Origin: an uncultured Clostridia bacterium
Lineage (GTDB): Bacteria > Bacillota > Clostridia > Christensenellales > CAG-314
NCBI GenBank assembly: GCA_947628135.1
Contig: CANQYT010000006.1
Span: 38,627 to 102,626, forward strand
Reading direction: 5' to 3'
Length of the DNA stretch: 64,000 nucleotides
A program made the position numbers and the translations under genes. Every line of letters starts with the position of its first letter. The first letter of the stretch is position 1. Shown one piece after another: positions 1-7,099 of this stretch. Below the pieces are notes generated by a model. It made no database searches. It had not been told where the DNA came from and saw only the letters and a program-made list of their open reading frames with translations.

Positions 1-2475
1 AGTTGCCGACTTGAAATACGCGGTTTTGAGAACGGATCTTCCCGAAGAGGCGCTGTTTTCAAAGGCGTAGTCGCCTATTTTTTGCAAAGTGGTCGGGAAG
101 GTGACAAAGGTGACGTTTTTGTCGGCGAACACGCGCGCCGCGATTTCCGTTACGCCTTCCGGTATCTCTATGACGCTGCTTGTGCCGAGGTACTCCGTGA
201 GTACGCCGTCCACCACCACAAAGCCGTCCTCAAACAGACGGAAAGTGTTGCTTGCAAGGTCGATACCTATACCCAACGTGCTGTTGTCGTCCACAAAACT
301 CACGGTGAGTATGAAAGACGTTTCGGTCTCCGTGGGGGCGATGACGTAGAAACCTTCGCGTTCGTTGTCGCGGCTGCCGTCGGCGGAGTAGTAAATTCCG
401 CCGTAGCCGTCAAGACAGATACGAGACGGATTGGAAGAATCCTCGTGCGCATACTCGCCGTATTCGTTGTGACGTATGCTGAACAGCCCCGTACCTGCGT
501 ACTCGCCGCCGAGACCCCACCAGATGAAGTAGAACGGGTCGCCCGTCTTGGGCAGGAACACCATTTCTTCACTCGCGCCGAAGTAATCGGCGTAGAAATA
601 GATACCCTCGGAAACAAGTTGAAGCGTTTCCGCTTCCGTCGTGGGGTCGACTTCCACAGTGTAAAGACTTGCGTTGCCGTAGCCGTCGGGTTTGAGCGCG
701 TAGGAATCGTCTACTTGTTGGTTGTAGTAGTAGACATAAACGTTGTCGCCCACGTAGCCGTACTGCAAAAAGTAGCCTTCGGCAAATACGCCCTCGCCCA
801 GATCTACGCTTTCATTGACCAAAGAGAAGTACATCTCCACTTGCGCGCCCGTTGCGGGCAAAACGCCCGACAGATAGTAATCGCCGCGCGGCGTGACGTT
901 GTAGGTGCAGGCGTAGGACTCCACGCGTTCGGTGTTTTCTTCGGGACGAGCCAGCACTCCCGCGCCGTAGCCGTCCAAAGCGAGCATAAGATCGTACCGC
1001 ACAACGCCGTATTCCTGCGTTTCGAAATCGTAGTAAAGCGGGTCGAGGTAGAGATACGTCCCCGCCTCTTCGCCGCGGTAACGGAACAGTTTGTCGCCGT
1101 TGTCCGTGTAAATTTTGCCGTACAGCGTTTCGCCGTTTACGGAAACGTCAAATTCCACAGTGTCGCCCGTAAGCGTTTCGATGACGGTGATGTATCCCTC
1201 GTACTCCTCGCCGTTTTTCGTAAGTTTTGCCGCGCCTTTGCCCGTCATATTGCGGCGGATACCCACTTTGTCGCCGCTGCCCGCGTCGTCGGTGTATACG
1301 TCGATGATGACAGGGTAGAACGTGACGTCGGAAGTGACCGTGTAGGAACTGCCGAACGCATAGTCGCGCCCGTTGCCCGTGGCGGACGTGCAGTAGGACA
1401 GTATTTCGCCGGTTGGGTCGTCGTTTGCGGGGGTGCGAACGGTAATTTCCGTACCCCAACGAACGTTTTCCGTCGTTGTGCCGTCGTCGGCATAGGTGAC
1501 GGTGAAGCAACGCAGTTTGTAGTAGGCGTTGAGTTGCAAACCGTTTTCCGACACGACGCCGCTGACAAGTATGCCGTCGCGGTCGAGGTCGGTCTCGTAC
1601 TTGGAAGGATCGGGGTTGTCGGCGCTTGCCACCCTACCGACGGTGACTTCGGACGTGAGCGTTTCCAATTGGCGGTATTCGCCCGTTTCGTCCTCTACCC
1701 ACCTGTTTTGGGTGACGGAAGCCGTCCAGACGGCGTACAGAGTGACGTCCTGCGAAAGAGTGATTTCGTCGCCGACGGCGTAGCCCGTGCCCGTGCCGTC
1801 CGCCTTGGTGTTGTATCCGACGAATTTCGCCTGAGAAACGTAGGCGCAAGCGGGCAAGGTGTAGACAGAACCGCGTTTTGCGGAATATTCCGCCATTTCG
1901 CCCGTGGCGGAAAGCGCGTTGCCCTTGTCGAAAGTAAGCAAGGCAAGGGAAAGTTTGTAGTACAGTTTCAGACAAGCGCCGCTTTCGGTGACAACGGCGT
2001 GCGTTACCGCGTCGGCGTTGGACGCGTCGTAATCGTAGCCGTCTATTTCGGGGGCGGCGACTTCCGCCTGCTCGCCCAACTGCGCTTGGAAAGTGAGCGT
2101 GCGCGCTTCGTCCTTGACGTAGCCGCCGTCAAGTTGCTCCAACCATATCTCCGCCGTGCAATCGGCAAGCCAATGCGCCTTGACGGTGAAATCCTCGTCG
2201 GGAGCGACGGTTGCGCTTGTTACCTGCGCGCCGTTGAGATAGTAGCCGTCGAAGTGCAACGACGTGGAGGGCTTTGTCTGTGTGTTGAGTTCGTCAAAAA
2301 AACTTGCGCCGACTTCCGCGGTGAAAGTTGTGTTGTCAGTATCCGCCAAACCGAAATCCACCGTAACCGTTACGTAGGACGGTTCGGGATCGTCGGGGTG
2401 GCAAGCCACGCAAAGACATATTGTCAGCAACAACGCCAGAAATACCGTTGCCGCAGATAAAAATGCTTTCCTCAT
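1..2475 (-). CDS. Surface lipoprotein with InlB-type (Listeria-Bacteroides) repeats and BspA-type leucine-rich repeat, partial
   Basis: The gene starts with ATG at 2475 behind a strong AAGGAGGAC site and is cut by the left edge after 825 codons. The N-terminus is a lipoprotein signal: basic start, hydrophobic stretch, and C25 in an LCVAC lipobox. Residues about 40-320 carry repeated InlB B-repeat-like segments with typical GYxxxx...LYAVW and AYYKL endings. The visible C-terminal end (IEIPEGVTEIAARVF, then FPTTLQKIGDYAF) is the start of a BspA/LRR_5 leucine-rich repeat. Such proteins are anchored outside the membrane and usually mediate adhesion or binding. The ligand cannot be read from the sequence. 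A promoter with a G9 spacer lies upstream (see 2562-2591). Confidence 0.8.
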   Translation of the reverse strand, partial: MRKAFLSAATVFLALLLTICLCVACHPDDPEPSYVTVTVDFGLADTDNTTFTAEVGASFFDELNTQTKPSTSLHFDGYYLNGAQVTSATVAPDEDFTVKAHWLADCTAEIWLEQLDGGYVKDEARTLTFQAQLGEQAEVAAPEIDGYDYDASNADAVTHAVVTESGACLKLYYKLSLALLTFDKGNALSATGEMAEYSAKRGSVYTLPACAYVSQAKFVGYNTKADGTGTGYAVGDEITLSQDVTLYAVWTASVTQNRWVEDETGEYRQLETLTSEVTVGRVASADNPDPSKYETDLDRDGILVSGVVSENGLQLNAYYKLRCFTVTYADDGTTTENVRWGTEITVRTPANDDPTGEILSYCTSATGNGRDYAFGSSYTVTSDVTFYPVIIDVYTDDAGSGDKVGIRRNMTGKGAAKLTKNGEEYEGYITVIETLTGDTVEFDVSVNGETLYGKIYTDNGDKLFRYRGEEAGTYLYLDPLYYDFETQEYGVVRYDLMLALDGYGAGVLARPEENTERVESYACTYNVTPRGDYYLSGVLPATGAQVEMYFSLVNESVDLGEGVFAEGYFLQYGYVGDNVYVYYYNQQVDDSYALKPDGYGNASLYTVEVDPTTEAETLQLVSEGIYFYADYFGASEEMVFLPKTGDPFYFIWWGLGGEYAGTGLFSIRHNEYGEYAHEDSSNPSRICLDGYGGIYYSADGSRDNEREGFYVIAPTETETSFILTVSFVDDNSTLGIGIDLASNTFRLFEDGFVVVDGVLTEYLGTSSVIEIPEGVTEIAARVFADKNVTFVTFPTTLQKIGDYAFENSASSGRSVLKTAYFKSAT

Positions 2476-2561
2476 AAGTTTGTCCTCCTTGACCGTAAGC
2501 CGCGCGGTCGCGGCGGCAAAAGGTCGAATTTCGATTGTTAAAAAATCAAAATGTATTTTAT

Positions 2562-2591
2562 ATGATACCCCCCCCCGTGGGGTTTTGTCAA
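2562..2591 (-). promoter_or_regulatory. Promoter with nine-G homopolymer in the spacer (candidate phase-variable switch)
   Basis: On the minus strand a perfect -35 TTGACA (2591-2586) and a -10 TATCAT (2567-2562) are 18 bases apart, and half of the spacer is a run of nine G directly beside the -10. It points at the lipoprotein gene starting at 2475, leaving a leader of about 80 nt. Loss of one G would give the optimal 17-base spacing. Confidence 0.7.
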
Positions 2592-2644
2592 ATAAATTGA
2601 CATAATATTTGAAAACTATATAGAAAACGAGAAATACATAAAAT

Positions 2645-2667
2645 AAAAAAACGGCGCAAAAGCGCCG
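2645..2667 (-). terminator. Intrinsic terminator of the metallohydrolase gene
   Basis: On the minus strand a six-base stem (CGGCGC/GCGCCG) with an AAAA/TTTT loop is followed by seven T. It lies about 50 nt past the stop codon at 2716. Confidence 0.85.
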
Positions 2668-2715
2668 CAAAATAAACGGAGAAAACCGCCGTAAAACAGG
2701 AAAAAAGTAGAAAAA

Positions 2716-3363
2716 TCAATCTTCGAAACGTTTCAGAACGATGACGCGAAGGGGCGGCTGAGGCTCGTCGTACAGCACGAGACTGTCGCTGTCGGATATT
2801 TCCACGCTGTTAGGGTCGAACAGGGACAGAAACCTGTCCGCGCTTTCTATGTCGAGGGTGTGTTCCGCCGTTTTGTAGTGCATAGGCACTACTATCGCGG
2901 GCTGAACTGCGTCCACCCAACGCTTTGCGCCCACGGCGTCCACAGTGTACACACCGCCCACGGGAAGAAGCAAAACGTCGCAACCGCGAATTTTTTCGGC
3001 GAGGTCGGCGTCGAAACAGCCGATATCTCCCATATGCACCACCGACAGCCCGTCTACGTTGAAACAAAATACGATGTTTTTGCCGCGCTTTGCACCGCGA
3101 ACGTCGTCGTGGAAAGCGGGATACGCCGTGACAGCCACGTCGTCGGCGGCGCAGGAAACGGGCTCGTCCAACACCGCGGGATCGCCGAGAATGCCGTCCG
3201 AGCAATCGTGGTCGGCGTGATGATGGGACACCGTGACTACGTCGCAACGGACGGGAGTCATCGCAAAGCCCACCGTCTTTGCGGAATAGGGGTCGGTGAC
3301 CAAGGTCGTACCCGTTTCGCTTATTATGCGGAAACTTGCGTGTCCGAGATATTGCAGTTTCAA
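2716..3363 (-). CDS. UlaG-like metallo-beta-lactamase-fold hydrolase
   Basis: A 215-residue protein of the metallo-beta-lactamase superfamily, close in layout to the UlaG/YtkL-type metal-dependent hydrolases (L-ascorbate-6-phosphate lactonase group). Seen directly: an N-terminal LxYLGHASF strand, the metal-binding SHHHADHD motif at residues 46-53, a VxHMGDIG strand and a late VPMHYKT segment that supplies another ligand. It probably works in the cytoplasm with one or two metal ions; the substrate is unknown. The start is TTG at 3363, six bases after GGAGG. The longer open frame to 3501 lacks a ribosome site and runs across the promoter. It is a single-gene transcript with its own promoter and terminator. 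Confidence 0.85.
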   Translation of the reverse strand: MKLQYLGHASFRIISETGTTLVTDPYSAKTVGFAMTPVRCDVVTVSHHHADHDCSDGILGDPAVLDEPVSCAADDVAVTAYPAFHDDVRGAKRGKNIVFCFNVDGLSVVHMGDIGCFDADLAEKIRGCDVLLLPVGGVYTVDAVGAKRWVDAVQPAIVVPMHYKTAEHTLDIESADRFLSLFDPNSVEISDSDSLVLYDEPQPPLRVIVLKRFED

Positions 3364-3391
3364 GAAGCACCTCCGACTTGTTTGTAAACGT

Positions 3392-3420
3392 ATTGTAATG
3401 CAAAGCGCGGCGATTGTCAA
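3392..3420 (-). promoter_or_regulatory. SigA-type promoter of the metallohydrolase gene
   Basis: Minus strand TTGACA (3420-3415), 17-base spacer, TACAAT (3397-3392). It lies about 30 nt upstream of the TTG start at 3363, which supports that start over longer frames. Confidence 0.8.
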
Positions 3421-3537
3421 ACGGAAAGAAAAAAAATTTTTGAGCCGAACTGCGGCACGTAAGTGCGTTATACGCGCCAAAACGGGCGTTTCGGCAGGCA
3501 ATTTGCAAAAAAAGTAGATTTTTTCGCCGTTATCTGC

Positions 3538-3543
3538 TATAAT
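3538..3543 (+). promoter_or_regulatory. Extended -10 promoter of the MDR dehydrogenase gene
   Basis: TATAAT preceded by TGC gives an extended -10 element. No good -35 is seen at 17 bases. It is followed by a leader of about 65 nt and the GGAGG site before 3617. Confidence 0.55.
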
Positions 3544-3616
3544 GATAGTGCAAAATAGGCAATGGGGCGAAAAACCATTTGCATACCGCTCGCAGAGCGG
3601 ACCTTTCGGAGGTTAT

Positions 3617-4630
3617 ATGAAAGCCTGGATATTGGAAGAACCCAAAAAATTAGTTCTGAGGGAATTTGCTCCCACCGAAATATCCGAAAATCAAATAAAA
3701 GTAAAAATCGAAGAAGTGCTGTTTGCCAACTCCGACTACGAAATTTACGTAGGCGCGAGCAAGCGCAAGTATCCCTTTATCATCGGGCGCAACGCCGTGG
3801 GCGTGGTATCCAAAGTTGCGGGGGACAATCCTTTCTTCAACAAAATGGATCGCGTCGCGATTGAGCCGTACATTCCCTGCGAAACGTGCGACGAATGTAA
3901 AAACGACGAATACGAAAAGTGTTCCAATATGCAGGAACTGGGCAACAACTGCAACGGTTTGCTGCAAAACTTTGTGGATCTGCCCTATTCGCTGCTGCAC
4001 CGTCTGCCCGACAAACTGAGTACGGAAAAGGCGTTGTTTGTGCCCTACGTGGCGTTTTGCCTGAACGTTATCGACGCGCTCAATCTGGAAAAGGGCAGGC
4101 ATATCGCCATTTTCTCCTCCACAAAGACGGGCTTGATACTTGCGCAGCTTGTGGCGTACTATCAAGCAGTGCCCGTGTTCATCAGCAACCGCGAGGAACT
4201 GCTGGATACGGCGCGCGGGTTGGGAATTTTTTACAGTTTCAACCCCGACAGCGTGGACGTGGAAAACGAAATACTCGCCATCACGGGCGGCAGAATGTGT
4301 ACGGAATTGGTGCTGTTTTCCAATTCGGACTTCAATATGAAGGACGTATACAACGTAGCCGCGGTAAACGCGAACATCTGCCTCGCGGGCTACTCCAACA
4401 AGGAAAGCAAACTGTCCGTGGCGCAGATATGCAAAAAACATCTTAATATCTTCGGCGTGTACAACGGCGCGGGCAGTTACTCCTCCGCGATAAACCTGCT
4501 TGTTACGGAAACCGTAAACACCGACGCGCTGATAGGCAAGATAGTACCTTTCGACAAGTTGGACGAGGAATTGGCAAAAACCGACCCCGACGAACTTATA
4601 CTCAAATCGAAGATAGTAAAGATAAACTGA
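3617..4630 (+). CDS. MDR-family (zinc-type alcohol dehydrogenase-like) oxidoreductase lacking the usual catalytic zinc ligands
   Basis: A 337-residue protein of the medium-chain dehydrogenase/reductase superfamily. The structural zinc site is intact (C88, C91, C94, C102 in CETCDEC...KC). The catalytic zinc ligands usual in alcohol dehydrogenases are not seen: the Cys near residue 38 is Asn in FANSDYE, and the GHE motif is GRN at 57-59. The nucleotide-binding half is also atypical, with no clean GxGxxG (IAIFSSTKTGL instead). It may therefore be a divergent reductase or a non-classical family member; the substrate is unknown. The start is ATG at 3617 after GGAGG. The frame open from 3542 overlaps the promoter. 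The gene stands alone, ended by a bidirectional terminator. Confidence 0.75.
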   Translation: MKAWILEEPKKLVLREFAPTEISENQIKVKIEEVLFANSDYEIYVGASKRKYPFIIGRNAVGVVSKVAGDNPFFNKMDRVAIEPYIPCETCDECKNDEYEKCSNMQELGNNCNGLLQNFVDLPYSLLHRLPDKLSTEKALFVPYVAFCLNVIDALNLEKGRHIAIFSSTKTGLILAQLVAYYQAVPVFISNREELLDTARGLGIFYSFNPDSVDVENEILAITGGRMCTELVLFSNSDFNMKDVYNVAAVNANICLAGYSNKESKLSVAQICKKHLNIFGVYNGAGSYSSAINLLVTETVNTDALIGKIVPFDKLDEELAKTDPDELILKSKIVKIN

Positions 4631-4645
4631 CAACGAAACGTAAAA

Positions 4646-4674
4646 ACTCCCCGACCGCACCGTCGGGGAGTTTT
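4646..4674. terminator. Bidirectional intrinsic terminator between convergent genes
   Basis: A ten-base stem, ACTCCCCGAC (4646-4655) and GTCGGGGAGT (4662-4671), with a CGCACC loop. T runs follow on both strands. It separates the MDR gene (+) from the membrane protein gene (-). Confidence 0.9.
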
Positions 4675-4735
4675 AGTATGCAGTCGGTTTTCACCGACAA
4701 ATGAAGTTGCGACATCGCCGAGGTAAAAGCGAAAT

Positions 4736-5641
4736 TTACTCGTCGTCGGGAACGACGAATATGCCCGGGGCGACCTCGATTGGCTCGGTATCATCCTCTT
4801 CCGTCTCCTCGCCGCGATGAAAAATGGCTTCCGAACCCGCCGCTTTTACGTTGCGTTTGACAAGACCTTTTTTGATGAGTTCCATCAAACCCTCATAGGG
4901 CAGGTAGTAGTCCTGCGCCTCTCTGTCCGTTTGCTGTGCGCCGCGCTTTGCCATCACTTCGCCGATAAGTTGTGCGGCGTACTTGAAACGACGGGGGTTT
5001 TTGAGACGGTACAACAGCGGCGTATCGGCGTAGGCTACGCTGTCCGACGCGTCCTCCGTCTTGTACTTGGTGTCGGCGTAGTCGCTGGGGTCGAGCGGCA
5101 AGTAAACGCACAGCGTTTCGCCGCGAAAAGCCAGCCTTGCAACGACGTCGCCGCCGATACGGAAAGTTTCGCGCTTCCAACTCATACGCGAGTGCACTTT
5201 GGCGTAGGACAAAAGCAAATTTTTGAGGTCCGTGTAGCCGTTTTTTACTTCGTCGTCGGATTGTATCAACCTCGCGGTGAAACTTCTGTCGTAGCGCAGA
5301 ATGCCTCCCGCAAAGGATTCCTCCGCAATGATAACGGGCTCGCGCTCGGGGGAACGCGGCGGCTGTTGCGGCGGCTCTTGGTCCGTTGCGGGCTGTGCGC
5401 TCTCAGCGGGCTCAACGTCCTCAACAGGCTGAACGTCCTCACTTTCGTGCGGGACGTCCTCAACGGGCTGTTCGTCTTGTTCCGCCGCGTTCTTTGCCGA
5501 ACGGAGGGACAGCACAAGCGAAATCACCAAAGCCACGGCTATCAACGCGAAGAAACACAAGAAAAACACTATCGCGGCAAAACCGCCTACCGAAAGATCC
5601 CAATAGTTTGAGCCTATCTGACTTGCCGATACCAGAAACAT
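4736..5641 (-). CDS. Hypothetical membrane-anchored protein with acidic Pro/Glu-rich linker
   Basis: A 301-residue protein that I do not recognise. Residues about 16-47 form one transmembrane helix. Residues about 50-105 are a low-complexity linker rich in Glu, Pro, Gln and Val (repeated QPVEDV). The rest is a soluble alpha/beta domain ending in an acidic tail. The start is ATG at 5641, seven bases after GGGAG; the longer open frame to 5923 overlaps the gene upstream. It lies 77 nt downstream of the flavin-reductase gene on the same strand with no terminator between, so the two are probably co-transcribed. The layout suggests a single-pass anchor presenting a cytoplasmic domain, but no function can be assigned. 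Confidence 0.7.
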   Translation of the reverse strand: MFLVSASQIGSNYWDLSVGGFAAIVFFLCFFALIAVALVISLVLSLRSAKNAAEQDEQPVEDVPHESEDVQPVEDVEPAESAQPATDQEPPQQPPRSPEREPVIIAEESFAGGILRYDRSFTARLIQSDDEVKNGYTDLKNLLLSYAKVHSRMSWKRETFRIGGDVVARLAFRGETLCVYLPLDPSDYADTKYKTEDASDSVAYADTPLLYRLKNPRRFKYAAQLIGEVMAKRGAQQTDREAQDYYLPYEGLMELIKKGLVKRNVKAAGSEAIFHRGEETEEDDTEPIEVAPGIFVVPDDE

Positions 5642-5718
5642 AATCTCATCTCCCGAATCAACCGTAAAATCTCGTCCCGCAACTACGCCGAACGCGCCGC
5701 AGAGGGCGGGAAACGCGC

Positions 5719-6276
5719 CTATTTGAGTTTTTTCCCGTCGGAAAACGCGTTGCCCACTTTTGCGCCCACAACGCGATAGTCGTGAGCGGCGGAATTGTAG
5801 GAAATTATTTCCGCCTTGTCCAGATCGGGAATGCCTTTGCCGTCGAGCACACGCTCGTCCACACTGACGTTGACAACGTTGCCGACGATTATTCCGTCGT
5901 CGTTTACGTGGTCGAGAACGCACTCCAACACAATGGGCAGTTCCTCTATTATCGGCGCGTCCACGTGCTGTGCCTTGACGGCGTGCCAGCCCGTACGCAC
6001 AAACTTGTCGGGTACGTCGTTTGCGGAAACGATGCCGACGTAATCAGCCTGCACTACGTTGGCTGCGTTCGCAAAAGAGACGGTAAACGCCTTTGCGCGC
6101 AGAATATTCTTGGTGGTGACGTGGTCGTCGCTCAAACAAAGCATAACCTGATTTGTGTCGTATACGCCGCCCCAAGCGGCGTTCATTGCGTCCGCTTTGC
6201 CGTCCTCGCCGTAAGTGGCGACTATCAGCACGGGACAGGGAAACATCCAAGTTTTTTTACCGAAATCTTTACGCAC
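5719..6276 (-). CDS. Flavin reductase-like, FMN-binding split-barrel protein
   Basis: A 185-residue protein of the flavin reductase / FMN-binding split-barrel family, often annotated as flavoredoxin-like. Typical segments are present: the N-terminal PCPVLIVATYGEDGKADAM strand-turn, the MNAAWGG loop, an AKAFTVSF strand and a GIIVGNVVNV segment near the C-terminus. The family binds FMN and transfers electrons or reduces flavin; the partner is not visible here. The start is GTG at 6276, six bases after GGAGG; the ATG at 6366 lies upstream of the promoter. Divergent from the isochorismatase gene, with an excellent promoter of its own, and first gene of a probable two-gene transcript. Confidence 0.85.
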   Translation of the reverse strand: MRKDFGKKTWMFPCPVLIVATYGEDGKADAMNAAWGGVYDTNQVMLCLSDDHVTTKNILRAKAFTVSFANAANVVQADYVGIVSANDVPDKFVRTGWHAVKAQHVDAPIIEELPIVLECVLDHVNDDGIIVGNVVNVSVDERVLDGKGIPDLDKAEIISYNSAAHDYRVVGAKVGNAFSDGKKLK

Positions 6277-6298
6277 GGTACACCTCCTGTTTTTATTG

Positions 6299-6327
6299 AT
6301 TATACCACGTAAAACGGCGGGTTTCAA
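6299..6327 (-). promoter_or_regulatory. Promoter of the flavin reductase-like gene
   Basis: Minus strand TTGAAA (6327-6322), 17-base spacer, TATAAT (6304-6299), also with the TGG of an extended -10. Confidence 0.8.
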
Positions 6328-6359
6328 TAGGTTGCGAAGAAATTTGCTACAAAGTTGTG

Positions 6360-6388
6360 TTGACAAAGAACCTTTTGCGGCGTATAAT
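6360..6388 (+). promoter_or_regulatory. Promoter of the isochorismatase-like gene
   Basis: TTGACA (6360-6365), 17-base spacer, TATAAT (6383-6388): a full consensus promoter, divergent from the one at 6299-6327. The two -35 boxes are only 32 bases apart. Confidence 0.9.
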
Positions 6389-6413
6389 TGAGAAAAAAAA
6401 CGAGGTGCGACTT

Positions 6414-6962
6414 ATGAAACAAGCGGTACTTGTAGTGGATATGCTGAACGACTTCGTCACGGGCGCGTTGAAGTGCGACCGCGGACTTGCCATTGTCCCC
6501 CAAACGTCGAAACTGTTGGAGGGCGCAAGAAAAGCGGGCGTGCCCGTGATCTTCTGCAATGACGCCCACTTAAAGGGAATAGATCACGAATTGAAACTGT
6601 GGGGAGACCACGCCATAGCGGGCACAAAGGGCGCGGAAGTGATACCGGAACTGCGCCTTTGCGAAAAGGACTACGTCGTGCCCAAACGCAGATACAGCGC
6701 GTTTTTCCGCACCGACCTCGACCTGCTGCTGAAAGAATTGGGCGTGGACACCGTGATATTGACGGGACTGCACACGCATATGTGCGTTCGCCACACCGCC
6801 GCAGACGCTTATCAACTCGGCTACGACGTAGTAGTTGCAAAGGACGCTACGGACAGTTTTACGCAGGAGGACTACGACTACGGCATAAAGTACCTCGTTG
6901 CCACCTACGGCGCGACAATAACGGATACGGACGGCTTACTGAAAGAATGGGGCGTAAAATAA
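6414..6962 (+). CDS. Isochorismatase-family cysteine hydrolase (nicotinamidase-like)
   Basis: A 182-residue protein of the isochorismatase-like / PncA superfamily. The catalytic triad can be placed: D9 in LVVDMLNDF, K91 in VVPKRRYSAF and the nucleophile C124 in LHTHMCVRHTAADA. The cis-peptide region before C124 is normal. Members hydrolyse amides such as nicotinamide or N-carbamoyl compounds, or isochorismate. A nicotinamidase or ureidoacrylate-type role is possible but the metal ligands of PncA are not clear enough to decide. The start is ATG at 6414 after GAGG, right behind a consensus promoter; upstream in-frame codons are inside the promoter. Single-gene transcript. Confidence 0.88.
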   Translation: MKQAVLVVDMLNDFVTGALKCDRGLAIVPQTSKLLEGARKAGVPVIFCNDAHLKGIDHELKLWGDHAIAGTKGAEVIPELRLCEKDYVVPKRRYSAFFRTDLDLLLKELGVDTVILTGLHTHMCVRHTAADAYQLGYDVVVAKDATDSFTQEDYDYGIKYLVATYGATITDTDGLLKEWGVK

Positions 6963-7040
6963 CGCCGCAAAACGCAAAGGATTTTCCCTACCCCATATTG
7001 AGTTTTTGATTCGATTGCGTAAAAAATACACCAATAATCA

Positions 7041-7072
7041 AGCGGGACGGCTGAACAGCCGTCCCGCTTTTT
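7041..7072 (+). terminator. Intrinsic terminator of the isochorismatase-like gene
   Basis: A long stem, AGCGGGACGGCTG paired with CAGCCGTCCCGCT, followed by five T on the plus strand. No T run on the minus strand. Confidence 0.9.
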
Positions 7073-7099
7073 CTGCGTTGTCGAAATGGTGTTGCCGAA

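Noticed and set aside
82..2460. 792-codon open frame on the plus strand opposite the lipoprotein gene
   Set aside because: It is antisense to a gene with a good ribosome site, lipobox and recognisable repeats; its product is rich in Val, Arg and Phe without any domain.
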